Source: Strigamia acuminata
Taxonomy: Eukaryota > Arthropoda > Chilopoda > Geophilomorpha > Linotaeniidae
Direction of reading: 5' to 3'
Assembly: GCA_949358305.1 (NCBI GenBank)
Contig: OX442314.1
Coordinates: 37,917,211 to 37,981,210 of the forward strand
Length of the DNA stretch: 64,000 bases
Part shown: piece after piece, positions 30,908 to 40,750 of the stretch
How the letters are laid out: each line of letters opens with the position of its first letter
Position numbering within the stretch: position 1 is the stretch's first letter
The notes under the pieces: model-generated
What the model saw: the letters and a program-made list of their open reading frames with translations, nothing else
What the model was told of the DNA's origin: nothing
Databases searched by the model: none
Translations under genes and position numbers: made by a program

Positions 30908-30997
30908 CTGATCGGGATGGACTTGGTTTACATCGCGGTCCCAGTTTTCCTCGTCCTCGTGCTCTATGGCCAGCACGTCGTTCTCTTCCTCGTCCAT
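30908..30997 (-). CDS. Predicted ORF3 exon 1, family A (short, acidic)
   Basis: ATG at 30997 (context GCCATGG) opens 30 codons dominated by Asp and Glu, starting MDEEENDVLAIEHEDEE, and reaches a donor-like CAG|GTAGAA. Without splicing the frame stops 7 codons later. Family B has an acidic exon in the same place with the same phase, which supports the call. Confidence 0.55.
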
Positions 30998-31474
30998 GGC
31001 GAGGAGCGCGCACAAAAAGCTCAATCACGATTGAAAAAAGGATGATAAAACTATCTCAAAAAACTCGATAAAAACGTTAAAAACGAGGATCACGCACGAA
31101 TGCAGCGATCAGCTGTGAAAAGCGGAAGTTCGTGTGAACACGAGGTAATCGCGATGGATTCTGGGTAATATACTCCAGAACCCGGGTGTTTGAGACTAGT
31201 GCGCACCTACCCGTGCGCATGTTACGCTACGGGTCTCCTTTGTTTTCACTCCCGTGCGCGATTGCTGCTACGGGGTCTTTTGCACGCGGTATCCGACCCG
31301 TGCCGATAATTTTGCTACGGGTCCCGCGCTTCCACGCCATCTTGTGACGTGAATTCGACCGATATCCGCTTTGTTGGACTTAGCGGAATTTTCTTCGAGT
31401 CTCGCAACGTGATGGCTTGCACTATCGGTCGATTAGAATTTATTTTTAGTGCCGCCATCGACTCGTAATTTATT
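30998..31474 (-). other. Spacer between pol and ORF3 with three similar hairpins
   Basis: Three stem-loops with ACCCGT/ACGGGT-type stems lie at 31209-31234, 31251-31274 and 31295-31323. Each has a loop of 14-15 bases that starts AGC and ends near GC in element orientation. No frame of interest is present. They could be an RNA signal in the genomic or subgenomic transcript. Confidence 0.6.
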
Positions 31475-34400
31475 TTACTTCTTTCCTACGACCTTTCCGC
31501 CTTTTATAAACGGATTATCTCTTTTTGGTCGCAGGTTACGGATCGAGGCAGGTACGATATTTTTTGTTGTTTTTTGTGTCTGTACCTCCTCATTATTGTT
31601 TTCTTTTTTATCCGTGTTTTTTGTGTTTGTTTCAGGAGTTTCTCCTGTTTCCCCCCCGACCAAAATTGGATCCGGAACGGATTCAACGATCTCGTTGACC
31701 GGAGGTGAAGGGGCGTCGAAATACTCCTCGTTGTCACTTGGCGGTGCTTTTTCCGACTCGCCAGCGAACATATCGACGATTTGGCCGTCAGTTTTAGACT
31801 TGACTTGGCCCTTGGCCCACATTTCTTGCGGGAATTCCGGAATGTACGGAGTTAACTCTCGTACCTGGATCGACTTTTGCTCGGTGTTGTCCTCGAGCTT
31901 GCGTAATTTATACGCGTTACCGCCATGCTTGCCGATGATTACATACGGACCATCTCTCTTGTCGGCCAAGCTGGCGGTGATCCCTCTCGCTGCATTTGAG
32001 AGGGTGTGTGCATCTTTCCACACCAAATCATTGATCTCGAAATTCACGAATTTTCCACCGCTTTTATCTTGTAAAATGCGGTCGCGCATGTTAAAAATGT
32101 GCGCCATCATATGCTTGTATGTGTTCGAAATTGTTTGCTCCAATTTATACACATACTCATGTGGTTTCTCTGGGTCCACCACATTTACCGACTCTGCCAC
32201 TCGTGGGTCCCAAGGCACTCGTAGCTCTCGGGCGAAGTTGAGGTAGGCCGGAGAAAAATCTCTCGTCCTCGAGACTGTTGTTCGTATGCTGAACGCGATC
32301 TCCCTCAAGTATTCATCCCACCTATTGTGGATGTCAGTGAATATGCTTAGTGCATATTTAATGTCCCTGTTGAGTCGCTCAACGGGATTTGTTCTGGGAT
32401 TGTAGGTCGAAGTATGTGACGCCACAATCCCGAATTTCTCACAAAACTTACCCCAAATTTTCGAGATAAATTGGGGTCCGTTATCGGATATTATTTTACG
32501 TGGAAATCCGTAACGTAACGCCACGTCGTAGATACATTCAACGATTTTCTCTGCTGAAGGTCTAGCGACGGCGTACAACTCGGGCCAACGAGTTGCCACG
32601 TCCATTATAACGATAATGTACGCATTTTTATTTCCCGTAACGGGTTTTGGGCCCATCACATCGACACTTAAACAATCAAAAGGCGCGTAAGGCCCTAAGA
32701 AAATAGTTTCGAATGGTGATTTACTCCTCGGCTTGCACGCTTGACATCGCTGACATTGGTGGACAAAAAGAGCAATATCTTTTTTCATCCCTGTCCAGTG
32801 AAAAAGCTGTGTAGCACGATAGAGTGTTCTGCTTACTCCCGCATGGCTCGCAAGCGGGTGCCCGTGTAACAACCACAGCACGCGACCGATTAAGGAAGCA
32901 GGTATTACTACCTTTACTGCGGTGTCCGATTCACTCAAGTCATCTTGGTGATTTGGGTGATGCTTCACTAAAAGGCCGTCATCCAATAGGTAATCTATGG
33001 ATTCGTGTGCATAACGACGCTTCTGCCTTCTGGTTAAGTTGGGCGGATATTTTCCTGTCAGTACGAATCTAGCTCTGTCCTGACATTTTTTGTCTAATTT
33101 TTGTTGCACAATTATTTCCTCCCTTGTTGGGGGATTGCTTTTCATTTGCTTGCTGACACGAGCGTGGAAGGCGCTTAGAAGCGGGTCATTTATTCTCCGC
33201 TCTAGCTTAAATTCCTTCTTTGCGTTTGGGTAATTGTCAGCAGCTGGTTGGTATAACCGCGTCCAGAATCCACAGAATTTTACATCTGCCGGAGACGCGG
33301 TAGGAATTTCATTCATCTTCCTTAAATCCCAACGGTGACAACTCGTAGGGCAATAAATGATGCGGGAGTCATCCTCGCCATCATCGTCAGCGTCGATTGG
33401 ATCTGACACTGGTGCCCGTGACAGAGCGTCAGCCACGACGTTATATTTGCCGGGCTTGTATTGAATGGTCAAGTCGCATGCCATCAGTTCTAACTGCCAT
33501 CTGGCTAGTCGACCGGCTGGCTCTTTTAATTTCATCAGCCATTGTAACGCTTGATGATCTGTGTGGACCACAAATTTGGTATATTCGAGATAATCTCTGA
33601 ATTTCCTTATGGCCCACACAACGGCCAAACACTCCAACTCGGTGGCATTGTAATTCTTTTCAGCGCCTTGGAGTTTGCGACTTATAAACATGCACGGCAG
33701 GTCTTGTTCGACTCCGTCGCGCACGTGTGTTTGGAGCAACGCCGCTCCTAACCCAACTCTGCTGGCGTCCGTGTGTAATATGAACGGCCGGTTTAAGTCG
33801 GGTAGAGGCATTACGCCGACTTCCGTCAGCATCCTCTTTATTGCATTAAATGCGATGTTGCACTCATTTGACCATACAAATTCGTTTTCATTCTTCAGGA
33901 GGTCGGTAACTGGGGCTGCCACTTCAGCTAGGCCCGGTAGCAACCTGCCGAAGAAGTTTATCATTCCCATAAACCGTTGGACACCTTTAACGTCCTCGGG
34001 TGGTGGGAAACGATTAATCGCATCGATTTTTTCGGGGCCAATAGCTAAACCATTGACTCCAATGCGATAACCCAGGAAGGCAAGCTCCTTTCGACAGAAC
34101 TTGCTCTTGCCCGGGTGAACGTGTAACCCAGCTTTTGCCAGCCGGGTGAGCACTTGGTCGATGTGCTCAATGTGCTCTTCGAATGTTTTGGAGGCAATAA
34201 CTATGTCATCTAGGTATGCCCACACAAACTGATGCAGGATATCACCCAATACGCTTTCGATTAGTCTCTGAAAGGTACTGGGAGCGTTCACTAAACCAAA
34301 TGGCATGACGTTGAACATCAACCGTCCAATTGGCGAGTAAAATGCTGTTTTTAGCTTATCCTCTGGCCTCATCTCAACCTGCCAGTATCCCTTCGACAGA

Positions 34401-35545
34401 TCCATCGTCGTAACCCAAGAAAAGGGGCTAAGCTCTCTCAAAATGGATTCGATAGACGGCATCTGTATGGGATCTATCTCTGTCACCGCGTTTAATGGGC
34501 GGTAATCAATGCATAGGCGTGGGTCCGAGCCCGGGCGCATCACGAGCACAACTCGCGTCGCGTATTCTCCCTGGGCCTCGGAGACAATGCCACTGTCTAG
34601 CATTTCTTGGCACATTTTTTGCACTATTTCACGTTTTTGCGGGTTCATTCCCTTATACGCAACTCGTATAGGTTTATTATCCGTCAATTTAATTTCGTGA
34701 ATAGCCCTATTCGTTCGGCCCGGTTTTTTCGACAGGATCCCCTCATATTTAAGTAGGACCCTTCGTAGGGCTGCCGCTTCGTTTAATTCTAAAGCGGCGT
34801 CGGCGACAAGCGTTTCCACTACATTGTCCCGTTGCAATTCTGTTACGAATGCTTTAAAATCGTAGTCTTGAACGAATTTCTTTAGGCCTTTCTCCCACTG
34901 TGTCTTGTCGGCCGCTTCTTTTACAAGAGCTGGTGGCACGACAATTGCGGGTCTTTCCTTATCATTTCTGATATAATTCCAAGATTTCGTTATTGGATTT
35001 GGTTGTATTTCCATTGACGCCATGAGGTCTAAGCCCAACAGAAAAATTCTGTCGCATGTGGGCAGGACCAGGAAAGGGTGCTGTTCTACCCCTCCGAGCC
35101 ACTCCATGGTCCATAATATAACTCCTTTTGGACGCGCCATTCCGTTGGCGGTTTTTAGACGTATATTTTTATTAACGCCTTTTATCTTATCGGTGAGACC
35201 CAATGATGCTACTATGTCTTCGGAAACGAACGAGCGATCTGCTCCCGAGTCTAGCAGTCCCATAATTTTTTCACGTTCTATTGTCATGGGCAACATGCAT
35301 AGGCGGTTGGTGTATTCGACCGCCACGTTGCACATGAAAACACGAAATTCTTCTGTGTCTTCGACTACTTGAGGTAATTCTTCAAGCAGTAGGTTCGGTT
35401 CTTCCGCCTCAGCCTCAGCGTTTGCGGTAATTACCTGCAAAGCGTTGTTGGCCCTGTCTTGAATTTGGGCGTTAGCTATGTCACTACCCATTTCTTTGAC
35501 TGGTGGCGGCTTATCGAACCCTTTGTTAAACCCCTTCTTCTTCAT
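31475..35545 (-). CDS. pol: Ty3/Gypsy pol (family A): protease, reverse transcriptase, RNase H, integrase
   Basis: 1,356 codons from the first ATG. The frame continues upstream into gag without a stop, so expression by -1 frameshift is more likely than initiation at this ATG. Protease LLDSGADRSF (about 97), reverse transcriptase with FGLVNAPSTFQ and catalytic YLDD (about 445), RNase H HTDASRVG (about 590), integrase zinc domain (HAGVSRTLYRA...CQRCQACK), and integrase residues in SVDVMGP (962), SDNGPQF (1022) and NPVERLNRD (1056). A GPY/F-type module (about 1200) and an acidic tail follow; I see no chromodomain. The domain order protease-RT-RNase H-integrase is that of Ty3/Gypsy. No stop, frameshift or missing catalytic residue was found. 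Confidence 0.94.
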   Translation of the reverse strand: MKKKGFNKGFDKPPPVKEMGSDIANAQIQDRANNALQVITANAEAEAEEPNLLLEELPQVVEDTEEFRVFMCNVAVEYTNRLCMLPMTIEREKIMGLLDSGADRSFVSEDIVASLGLTDKIKGVNKNIRLKTANGMARPKGVILWTMEWLGGVEQHPFLVLPTCDRIFLLGLDLMASMEIQPNPITKSWNYIRNDKERPAIVVPPALVKEAADKTQWEKGLKKFVQDYDFKAFVTELQRDNVVETLVADAALELNEAAALRRVLLKYEGILSKKPGRTNRAIHEIKLTDNKPIRVAYKGMNPQKREIVQKMCQEMLDSGIVSEAQGEYATRVVLVMRPGSDPRLCIDYRPLNAVTEIDPIQMPSIESILRELSPFSWVTTMDLSKGYWQVEMRPEDKLKTAFYSPIGRLMFNVMPFGLVNAPSTFQRLIESVLGDILHQFVWAYLDDIVIASKTFEEHIEHIDQVLTRLAKAGLHVHPGKSKFCRKELAFLGYRIGVNGLAIGPEKIDAINRFPPPEDVKGVQRFMGMINFFGRLLPGLAEVAAPVTDLLKNENEFVWSNECNIAFNAIKRMLTEVGVMPLPDLNRPFILHTDASRVGLGAALLQTHVRDGVEQDLPCMFISRKLQGAEKNYNATELECLAVVWAIRKFRDYLEYTKFVVHTDHQALQWLMKLKEPAGRLARWQLELMACDLTIQYKPGKYNVVADALSRAPVSDPIDADDDGEDDSRIIYCPTSCHRWDLRKMNEIPTASPADVKFCGFWTRLYQPAADNYPNAKKEFKLERRINDPLLSAFHARVSKQMKSNPPTREEIIVQQKLDKKCQDRARFVLTGKYPPNLTRRQKRRYAHESIDYLLDDGLLVKHHPNHQDDLSESDTAVKVVIPASLIGRVLWLLHGHPLASHAGVSRTLYRATQLFHWTGMKKDIALFVHQCQRCQACKPRSKSPFETIFLGPYAPFDCLSVDVMGPKPVTGNKNAYIIVIMDVATRWPELYAVARPSAEKIVECIYDVALRYGFPRKIISDNGPQFISKIWGKFCEKFGIVASHTSTYNPRTNPVERLNRDIKYALSIFTDIHNRWDEYLREIAFSIRTTVSRTRDFSPAYLNFARELRVPWDPRVAESVNVVDPEKPHEYVYKLEQTISNTYKHMMAHIFNMRDRILQDKSGGKFVNFEINDLVWKDAHTLSNAARGITASLADKRDGPYVIIGKHGGNAYKLRKLEDNTEQKSIQVRELTPYIPEFPQEMWAKGQVKSKTDGQIVDMFAGESEKAPPSDNEEYFDAPSPPVNEIVESVPDPILVGGETGETPETNTKNTDKKENNNEEVQTQKTTKNIVPASIRNLRPKRDNPFIKGGKVVGKK

Positions 35546-35568
35546 GAATGGCGCAGACGGTCGAGAAG

Positions 35569-38500
35569 TTATTTCTTCGCCGCCTGCGCTGACTCGTTTT
35601 TTGACTCGTTTTTTGCCATGGCGAGTTTAATCTCTGCCATCTGCTTCATTATTGCGTCAAATTTAGCGTCATCTTTCGCTGTTCTTGGGCACTCATTGGA
35701 ATAGTGACCCGGTTGGTTACACTTGAAACAACGAATATTTGATTTGTCTCTTGGGGCTTCAGTCGATTTTTTCTTTTCAGGGTCTGCTTTCGACGGTGGC
35801 GTGTAATTTTTCCGAAAATACTTCGGAATTCGGCCGGCATTTGGTTTTAACCTGGCGCGAAATTCTTCTACCGCTCTATCTCGATGGATGAGATGTACTA
35901 GCGGTCCTTCCTCATCGCAACCCGTTGATAAGGTATCGCGATAGCTTCGTATTTCTTCGTCCGTCGAATAATCGTCTTTTTCTTCTTTTTCGTCTGATTT
36001 TCCGGCATCTTGTCCGGCTTCCTCCCCCTCCTTGACCTCCTCCAGTGTCGCTTGCATGGCTGACGCTGTCGGTGCCTTTTTAGGGGCGGCCAAAGGGTTG
36101 GAAGGCAGCGTGGATGTCAGTTTATTTTTTATTTGCAAACCAACGCTAGCTTCTGCCAGCTCCATTATACCGCTAAGATATTCAGTAGGGCGCATAATCT
36201 TATCTGTCGCCCCATATCTTTCCGCACTCAACTTGAGACGTTTTGCGGTTGCTGCTTTCTCCGCTTCTGGTAAAGCGGAATAATACCTCTTCTCGATATC
36301 TATCGTGTTCTCGAACAGGAAGGCGCTCATCTCCTCGTAGCTGCCTCCTGTCGGTGCCCTTTCTTCAAGTAACACCCGTTGCGAGTACTCCGACAAACCG
36401 CCGAGAAAGAAAAGGTTGAATCCCGTGGCATGAAATTCCATCGGGGCCTTTTCGAACAACAATCTGGCGCGAATGTCGTAATCCATTATGGTTTCACCAG
36501 GCATCTGGCGAAGACCTCGCATCTTTCGGCTCACCTCTTCGGGTGTCTCGCCGTAGCGCAGGTCGAATCTCATTAAAAAGTCGTCCCAATTGACGCCTTT
36601 CAATCCTTGGTACCACTCACGTGCCGAGCCTGTCATTAGCTCGACAATACCGTGGGTGAGCATGTCTCCTACGGTGGCTTTAGTGGCAGTCTTAATTCGA
36701 ATTACTTCGTCAAGGAAGCGATCTCCCGCTTTCCATGACCCGTCGAAACGGTTCTGAATATAAAATTGCCACCTAATATTCCCGGTAACGCTCATGGTGT
36801 CTCGTCGGGAGACAGCGTATTTTTTCTTTACGCGGTCGCCAGTGCTACGATTACGATCGTTTCGTTTGCTCAGATCGATTCCCTCGGCCTTCAACGAGCC
36901 AAGTAGTGCTCTTCCAAGCTCTCCCATCGTATACTGCCGACCCGTCGAATCGGTAAACGCGCTTTGTCGGGGAGGGTCCTGAAACTCCTCCCGTCGGTGG
37001 TCGCTATTTTCCGATCGACGTCGTTTCTCTCTATCGCGCGGAGAGTTGGATCTCTTCCGGCGATTACTTGATTTATCCTTTCGTCTGTCGTCGTTGGATG
37101 AGGGGTCGGAGCTGGGGTCGGGAGACGGTGAGCGGCGTGGCGGGTCGCGCCGTGAAGAGTTTGACTCTTTCCGGCCCCTACGACGGTCGTCACGTTCCCT
37201 TTCCCTGCGTTCATCGCGTTCTCTTTCCCTTCGTCTTTCTCCAGAACCTCTCTCCGAATCGTGATGACTGGGTGCATTTGACTCCAGTCCATCTGACGAC
37301 GAATCACTATTTCCGTAGCGATAATATTTCGGTCTTTCATCGCGTTTGCCTTCTTCTCGCGAAGAGGTGCGATCATGCGATTGTCTCCTTGACGACTCGT
37401 CGTCTTTAAGGATGGGCACTGGTTGTTGCCACTCAGTCCCTTGCGGATCATCATGCTGTTGGCTTGTGAGAGCTTGCTCTTCATTTCGCCTAGCATTATT
37501 AGCGTTGATTAACCGCGTTATCGCATTATTTGTGGCTGAATCGAGAGCTTGCATGCGGGGCCGAGTTTGTTGTTCTCTGGCCGACGCATCTCTCTTGCGC
37601 GGAGTAGCTGGTGTTGCCCTCTCCGGCTGGGGTTTGGGTTTGGCCTTCGGCGTGCGCTTTGGGTCTCCCTCTAGGCTCTCGTCGGACAGCTCGGATGAAC
37701 TGATCTCTGGTTTGCGAACGGATTTCGGGTCATCTCGTCGCAATCTGGCCATAAATGCTCGCTCTGCTTCTTGTTGCGAGTGGAAAGCATATCGATGTGC
37801 TCTCAGGGCTCGGTCAACTATTTCTACCTCCTCGGGAGTAGTCGGATTGGGCTGGGTTCTGCCGTACTCGAGAGCTTGCGCTTCTCTTTCCGCCAGCTTC
37901 CTCCGTCTCTCGCGAATGGCTTGTCGAGCCTCGTTCTCTGCATCCGCTTCAAATTGAGCGGAATCAACCAATTGTTGAGCGTGTGCACCTTCAACAATGG
38001 TGATTTGTGGGGATACACTGTGCGCTTTTAAAGCTGCACGTACGATTTGTAACGTTTCGTACACTGTAATCTTCCCCGTCGGAAGGGTGTATCTCACTCC
38101 CTCCGCTTGTGCCAATTGCATCGCATCAATCAAGGTGCCCGAGACGCTGTAAGGCTGGCTCGAAACACGCTTGACAGAGGACGAGTTGGACTTGTGCCCT
38201 TCAGACACTACCGAGGCTGGTCGACTGTGCGTAATTGGCGTGTCTAGTGCCGAATTAGCGGTCGTATTTGAGGCCGTCTTTTGTATCGGAGACGCTGCTT
38301 TCGGACTGCCCACCTCGGTGTCGTGCGTTAGACGAGGCGATTGGTTACGGGATAAAACCTCGTTTCCGCTCGTCTCGTCGTCACGGTTAGAACGCGGCAG
38401 TTTGGAGTGAGATTGCTCTTCACCCCGCTCTGTCTCGTCCAATCGCTGCCTCGTCTCGGTGCGAGACGGGTGCGATGCCTCTGATGCGCTTCTACGATCG

Positions 38501-38652
38501 GGTTTAGGCTTACGCCGTTTTTGCCTCGCTTCGTGCGCTGAGGCTTTGGGTAAGGGACCTCCAGATCGCAAGTGATAGTCGGCGCCTTTACGACTGCCGG
38601 CTCTCTTGTTTGCGTCGGAGTCGGAATCTGTTACTCGGGTATTATCTGCCAT
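35569..38652 (-). CDS. gag: Gag of Gypsy family A (large, with RS-rich region and zinc knuckle)
   Basis: The start chosen is the ATG at 38652 (AGAAATGG context), about 55 bases after the primer site; the frame stays open 9 codons further up. About 1,027 residues. The N-terminal part is low-complexity, charged and Ser-rich, followed by a long coiled-coil-like stretch. Then comes a dense Arg/Ser/Asp/Glu region resembling SR proteins (DNA about 36960-37260). The capsid-like domain is at about 36300-36790 (WQFYIQNRFDGSWKAGD, AREWYQGLKG, LRYGETPEE). The zinc knuckle CFKCNQPGHYSNEC lies at about 35690-35735. The end overlaps pol, with two A_AAA_AAC sequences just before the stop. Gag forms the particle and binds the RNA. 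Confidence 0.9.
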   Translation of the reverse strand: MADNTRVTDSDSDANKRAGSRKGADYHLRSGGPLPKASAHEARQKRRKPKPDRRSASEASHPSRTETRQRLDETERGEEQSHSKLPRSNRDDETSGNEVLSRNQSPRLTHDTEVGSPKAASPIQKTASNTTANSALDTPITHSRPASVVSEGHKSNSSSVKRVSSQPYSVSGTLIDAMQLAQAEGVRYTLPTGKITVYETLQIVRAALKAHSVSPQITIVEGAHAQQLVDSAQFEADAENEARQAIRERRRKLAEREAQALEYGRTQPNPTTPEEVEIVDRALRAHRYAFHSQQEAERAFMARLRRDDPKSVRKPEISSSELSDESLEGDPKRTPKAKPKPQPERATPATPRKRDASAREQQTRPRMQALDSATNNAITRLINANNARRNEEQALTSQQHDDPQGTEWQQPVPILKDDESSRRQSHDRTSSREEGKRDERPKYYRYGNSDSSSDGLESNAPSHHDSERGSGERRRERERDERRERERDDRRRGRKESNSSRRDPPRRSPSPDPSSDPSSNDDRRKDKSSNRRKRSNSPRDREKRRRSENSDHRREEFQDPPRQSAFTDSTGRQYTMGELGRALLGSLKAEGIDLSKRNDRNRSTGDRVKKKYAVSRRDTMSVTGNIRWQFYIQNRFDGSWKAGDRFLDEVIRIKTATKATVGDMLTHGIVELMTGSAREWYQGLKGVNWDDFLMRFDLRYGETPEEVSRKMRGLRQMPGETIMDYDIRARLLFEKAPMEFHATGFNLFFLGGLSEYSQRVLLEERAPTGGSYEEMSAFLFENTIDIEKRYYSALPEAEKAATAKRLKLSAERYGATDKIMRPTEYLSGIMELAEASVGLQIKNKLTSTLPSNPLAAPKKAPTASAMQATLEEVKEGEEAGQDAGKSDEKEEKDDYSTDEEIRSYRDTLSTGCDEEGPLVHLIHRDRAVEEFRARLKPNAGRIPKYFRKNYTPPSKADPEKKKSTEAPRDKSNIRCFKCNQPGHYSNECPRTAKDDAKFDAIMKQMAEIKLAMAKNESKNESAQAAKK
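35596..35614 (-). promoter_or_regulatory. Two tandem -1 frameshift heptamers, family A
   Basis: A_AAA_AAC in the gag frame occurs at 35614-35608 and again at 35602-35596. Both fit the X_XXY_YYZ rule. Slipping by -1 at either enters the pol frame, which has no stop until 31475. Confidence 0.75.
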
Positions 38653-38703
38653 TTCTTGCTTTGGGTATGATGTAATCACAGGTTAGAATCAGTTATTCAA
38701 CTT

Positions 38704-38722
38704 GATCCCGGACAGGCCCCCA
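38704..38722 (-). promoter_or_regulatory. Primer-binding site, Gypsy family A
   Basis: On the minus strand TGGGGGCCTGTCCGGGATC follows the LTR end by two bases. It resembles the tRNA-Pro type site of gammaretroviruses (TGGGGGCTCGTCCGGGAT). Family B has nearly the same site. The tRNA assignment is by resemblance only. Confidence 0.75.
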
Positions 38723-38724
38723 CG

Positions 38725-39741
38725 TGTCGCGCTCAACTCTAACCGTCGCTAACTCGTGGGTTGATTACTTAATTCGACTAACTCACTACCGCTTTACTCA
38801 AGCGGTTTACCCAAAGAAATGATTACACAGATATAAAAGGTAAAATATAATATAGATTTATTCTGCGGGGCAATATACAGATATATCTTATATATATATA
38901 TATAAAGGGTAAGTAAAAGGTAAATCGGAATGGGTGATGGGAAATGGAAAGGCAAAGGTAAGATGAAAGCTGGCTGGAATCGGCGAGGTCGTCTGTTGTC
39001 TCGGTCGTGTCCAAGATGGCGTCCTCGTTGTGGCAACGTGATGTCGTCTTGGGCCGGCGTGGCAATATGGCGTCCTCGGCTCGTCTCTGGCTGGTCCTTC
39101 GGGCTCACGCTGGTCGGGCGCGAGTGAATGCTTAGTTAAAAGGCTTACTTCGGGCTGTTGTCTAGGTTTTTGTGTGGTGTCCGGCGATCACACAGCGGCG
39201 GACTCTTCTGGTTCCCGGCGGTCACACAGCGGCGGGAACGCTCGTCGTGGTTTTACTGCAGTTTAGGCTTGTGCGACCGTTTGTCTGCACAACTCGCTAA
39301 ACTGGAGTGGTTTTTACTATTTCTAGCTGGTGTGCTAAAATAGTGTGGTAATCTTATCTCGCAGGTTACTCTGCGGAGTTTGACACTGACCAAACGTACT
39401 CACGGTAAATTGTCCTTTGTCCTCGGTCAATCCCAGTATATTTACTTGGGCCTGATCTTGTAGGACGACGGGTTTACGTGTGTTTCTCGTTTGATGGTTG
39501 TGTTGGTTCTGCCCGCTCAGTGCAAGGCACATTCCTTTGCACAAAGCGGGGTTGACAGGTGACCAGAATCACCCAATGGTGGGGTGGACGAACCATCCCC
39601 ACTCCCTCAGGGCAGACGCCTGTCCATTGACTAGATGTCAATGCACTGAGGGAAGGGAGACGCGCTTGCGGCTCCCCTTACACCCGAAACGAGGTCACGA
39701 GAGAAACTCTTCGTTGACCCCGGTCCAGTCGGGTCACAACA
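38725..39741 (-). repeat. 5' LTR of Gypsy family A (complete)
   Basis: 1,017 bp, TGTTGTGACC (39741) to GCGCGACA (38725). A TATA run lies at about 38884-38903, AATAAA at about 38858-38863, and an ACCGCTT...AAGCGGT hairpin at about 38792-38810. The two shared-loop hairpins are at 39179-39203 and 39211-39239. Confidence 0.92.
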
Positions 39742-40371
39742 TAGTTTTTATTAAAAAATATGCGCAGTCGTAATAAATGTTAACCAACCGTTATTTATTT
39801 ATTTAATCGTCGAGGCAAAATAAATAGAACCGGAATCTCCTTTGGGTTCGCGCCGCCCACCAATTGCGCCCTCTTGTGCTGCTGTCACGAAGCTGGAAAA
39901 TCTTTTGAGTTGTGGCCGAAAATCGTGGTCCGTATTCAAAAAAAGAAAAACACGAAGCGCGGCGTCTGGGGGGAGTGAGGGGCACCGAGGGGCAGCGAGT
40001 TTTTCAGAAAAATTTTGAAATGTTTCTCTTTGAGCGAGGGGTGTGCAGCCACTCAGTCGACCCTCGCCGGACACAATGGAACGCGGATTATCGTCGTTGG
40101 ATCAGCCCGCGTTCGTGACGGGAACAAAACGGAACCCCGCGCGCACTTAGCTCGAGGGACCACAGGGGACAATCAAACATTTGACGAGTCGCTCGGGGCT
40201 CTACTAACGCGCTGACCTCCGCATCGACAGCGAGGATATCGGTGTTGCCATGGCGACTGGGGAGTATTGTGCGGGCTGGTGATGATTTGGATTTTTTTTA
40301 TGTTGGTCATTGGTCAATTAGTCGGTTTTTGGTTGGGACCGTGAGTGTTTGTTGGTTTGGTCGCGTGAGAA
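39742..40371. other. Unassigned spacer
   Basis: Between Gypsy families A and B. Short frames exist on both strands, but none has a recognisable domain. Confidence 0.4.
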
Positions 40372-40497
40372 TGTTGAAAAATTTCAATTTTTGTTGAAAA
40401 ATTTCGATTTTTGTTGAAAAATTTCGATTTTTGATGAAAAATTTCGATTCTTGTTGAAAAATTTATATTTTGTTGAAAAATTTTGATTTCTGTTGAA
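40372..40497. repeat. Short tandem repeat, unit about 20 bp (TGTTGAAAAATTTCGATTTT)
   Basis: Six to seven imperfect copies in a row, degrading toward the right. Confidence 0.85.
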
Positions 40498-40507
40498 CCC
40501 TTCTTTT

Positions 40508-40750
40508 TTACGGTTCCAAATGTATGGTTTGATCGATTGTAATCGATGACACTACAAATTCATCTCTGTCGGATCTCCGATCACCTTTCGCATATAAACG
40601 GACTCGGGTCGTTCGCAGCTTCCGTACACCGTAAGTAAGATGCAAGATTTGTTCTTTCTTGACCAGCATTTTTAAGTCTTCCGCTTGTGAACCCCGTACT
40701 ACAACCACGCCACAACCATGCTGATCCTGATGATAGAGGCTCGAGTGCAC
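40508..40750 (-). CDS. Possible exon of an unidentified protein
   Basis: An 80-codon frame whose composition looks protein-like (YHQDQHGCGVVVVRGSQAED, then KKEQILHLTYG, ending ITIDQTIHLEP and a stop). It can extend upstream a little. I do not recognise the family. It may be a last exon of a host gene or a transposon scrap. Confidence 0.3.
   Translation of the reverse strand: MHSSLYHQDQHGCGVVVVRGSQAEDLKMLVKKEQILHLTYGVRKLRTTRVRLYAKGDRRSDRDEFVVSSITIDQTIHLEP

Larger units (their letters stand above)
26411..39741 (-). mobile_element. Ty3/Gypsy element, family A, with extra gene ORF3
   Basis: Reading down the minus strand: 5' LTR 39741-38725, primer site, gag, pol in the -1 frame, an ORF3 that appears to be split by an intron, polypurine tract, and a 3' LTR truncated at 26411. 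The 848 bases shared by the LTRs look identical. At more than 13 kb it is large for Gypsy because of ORF3 and a gag of about 1,000 residues. Gag, pol and ORF3 are all open. Confidence 0.92.
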
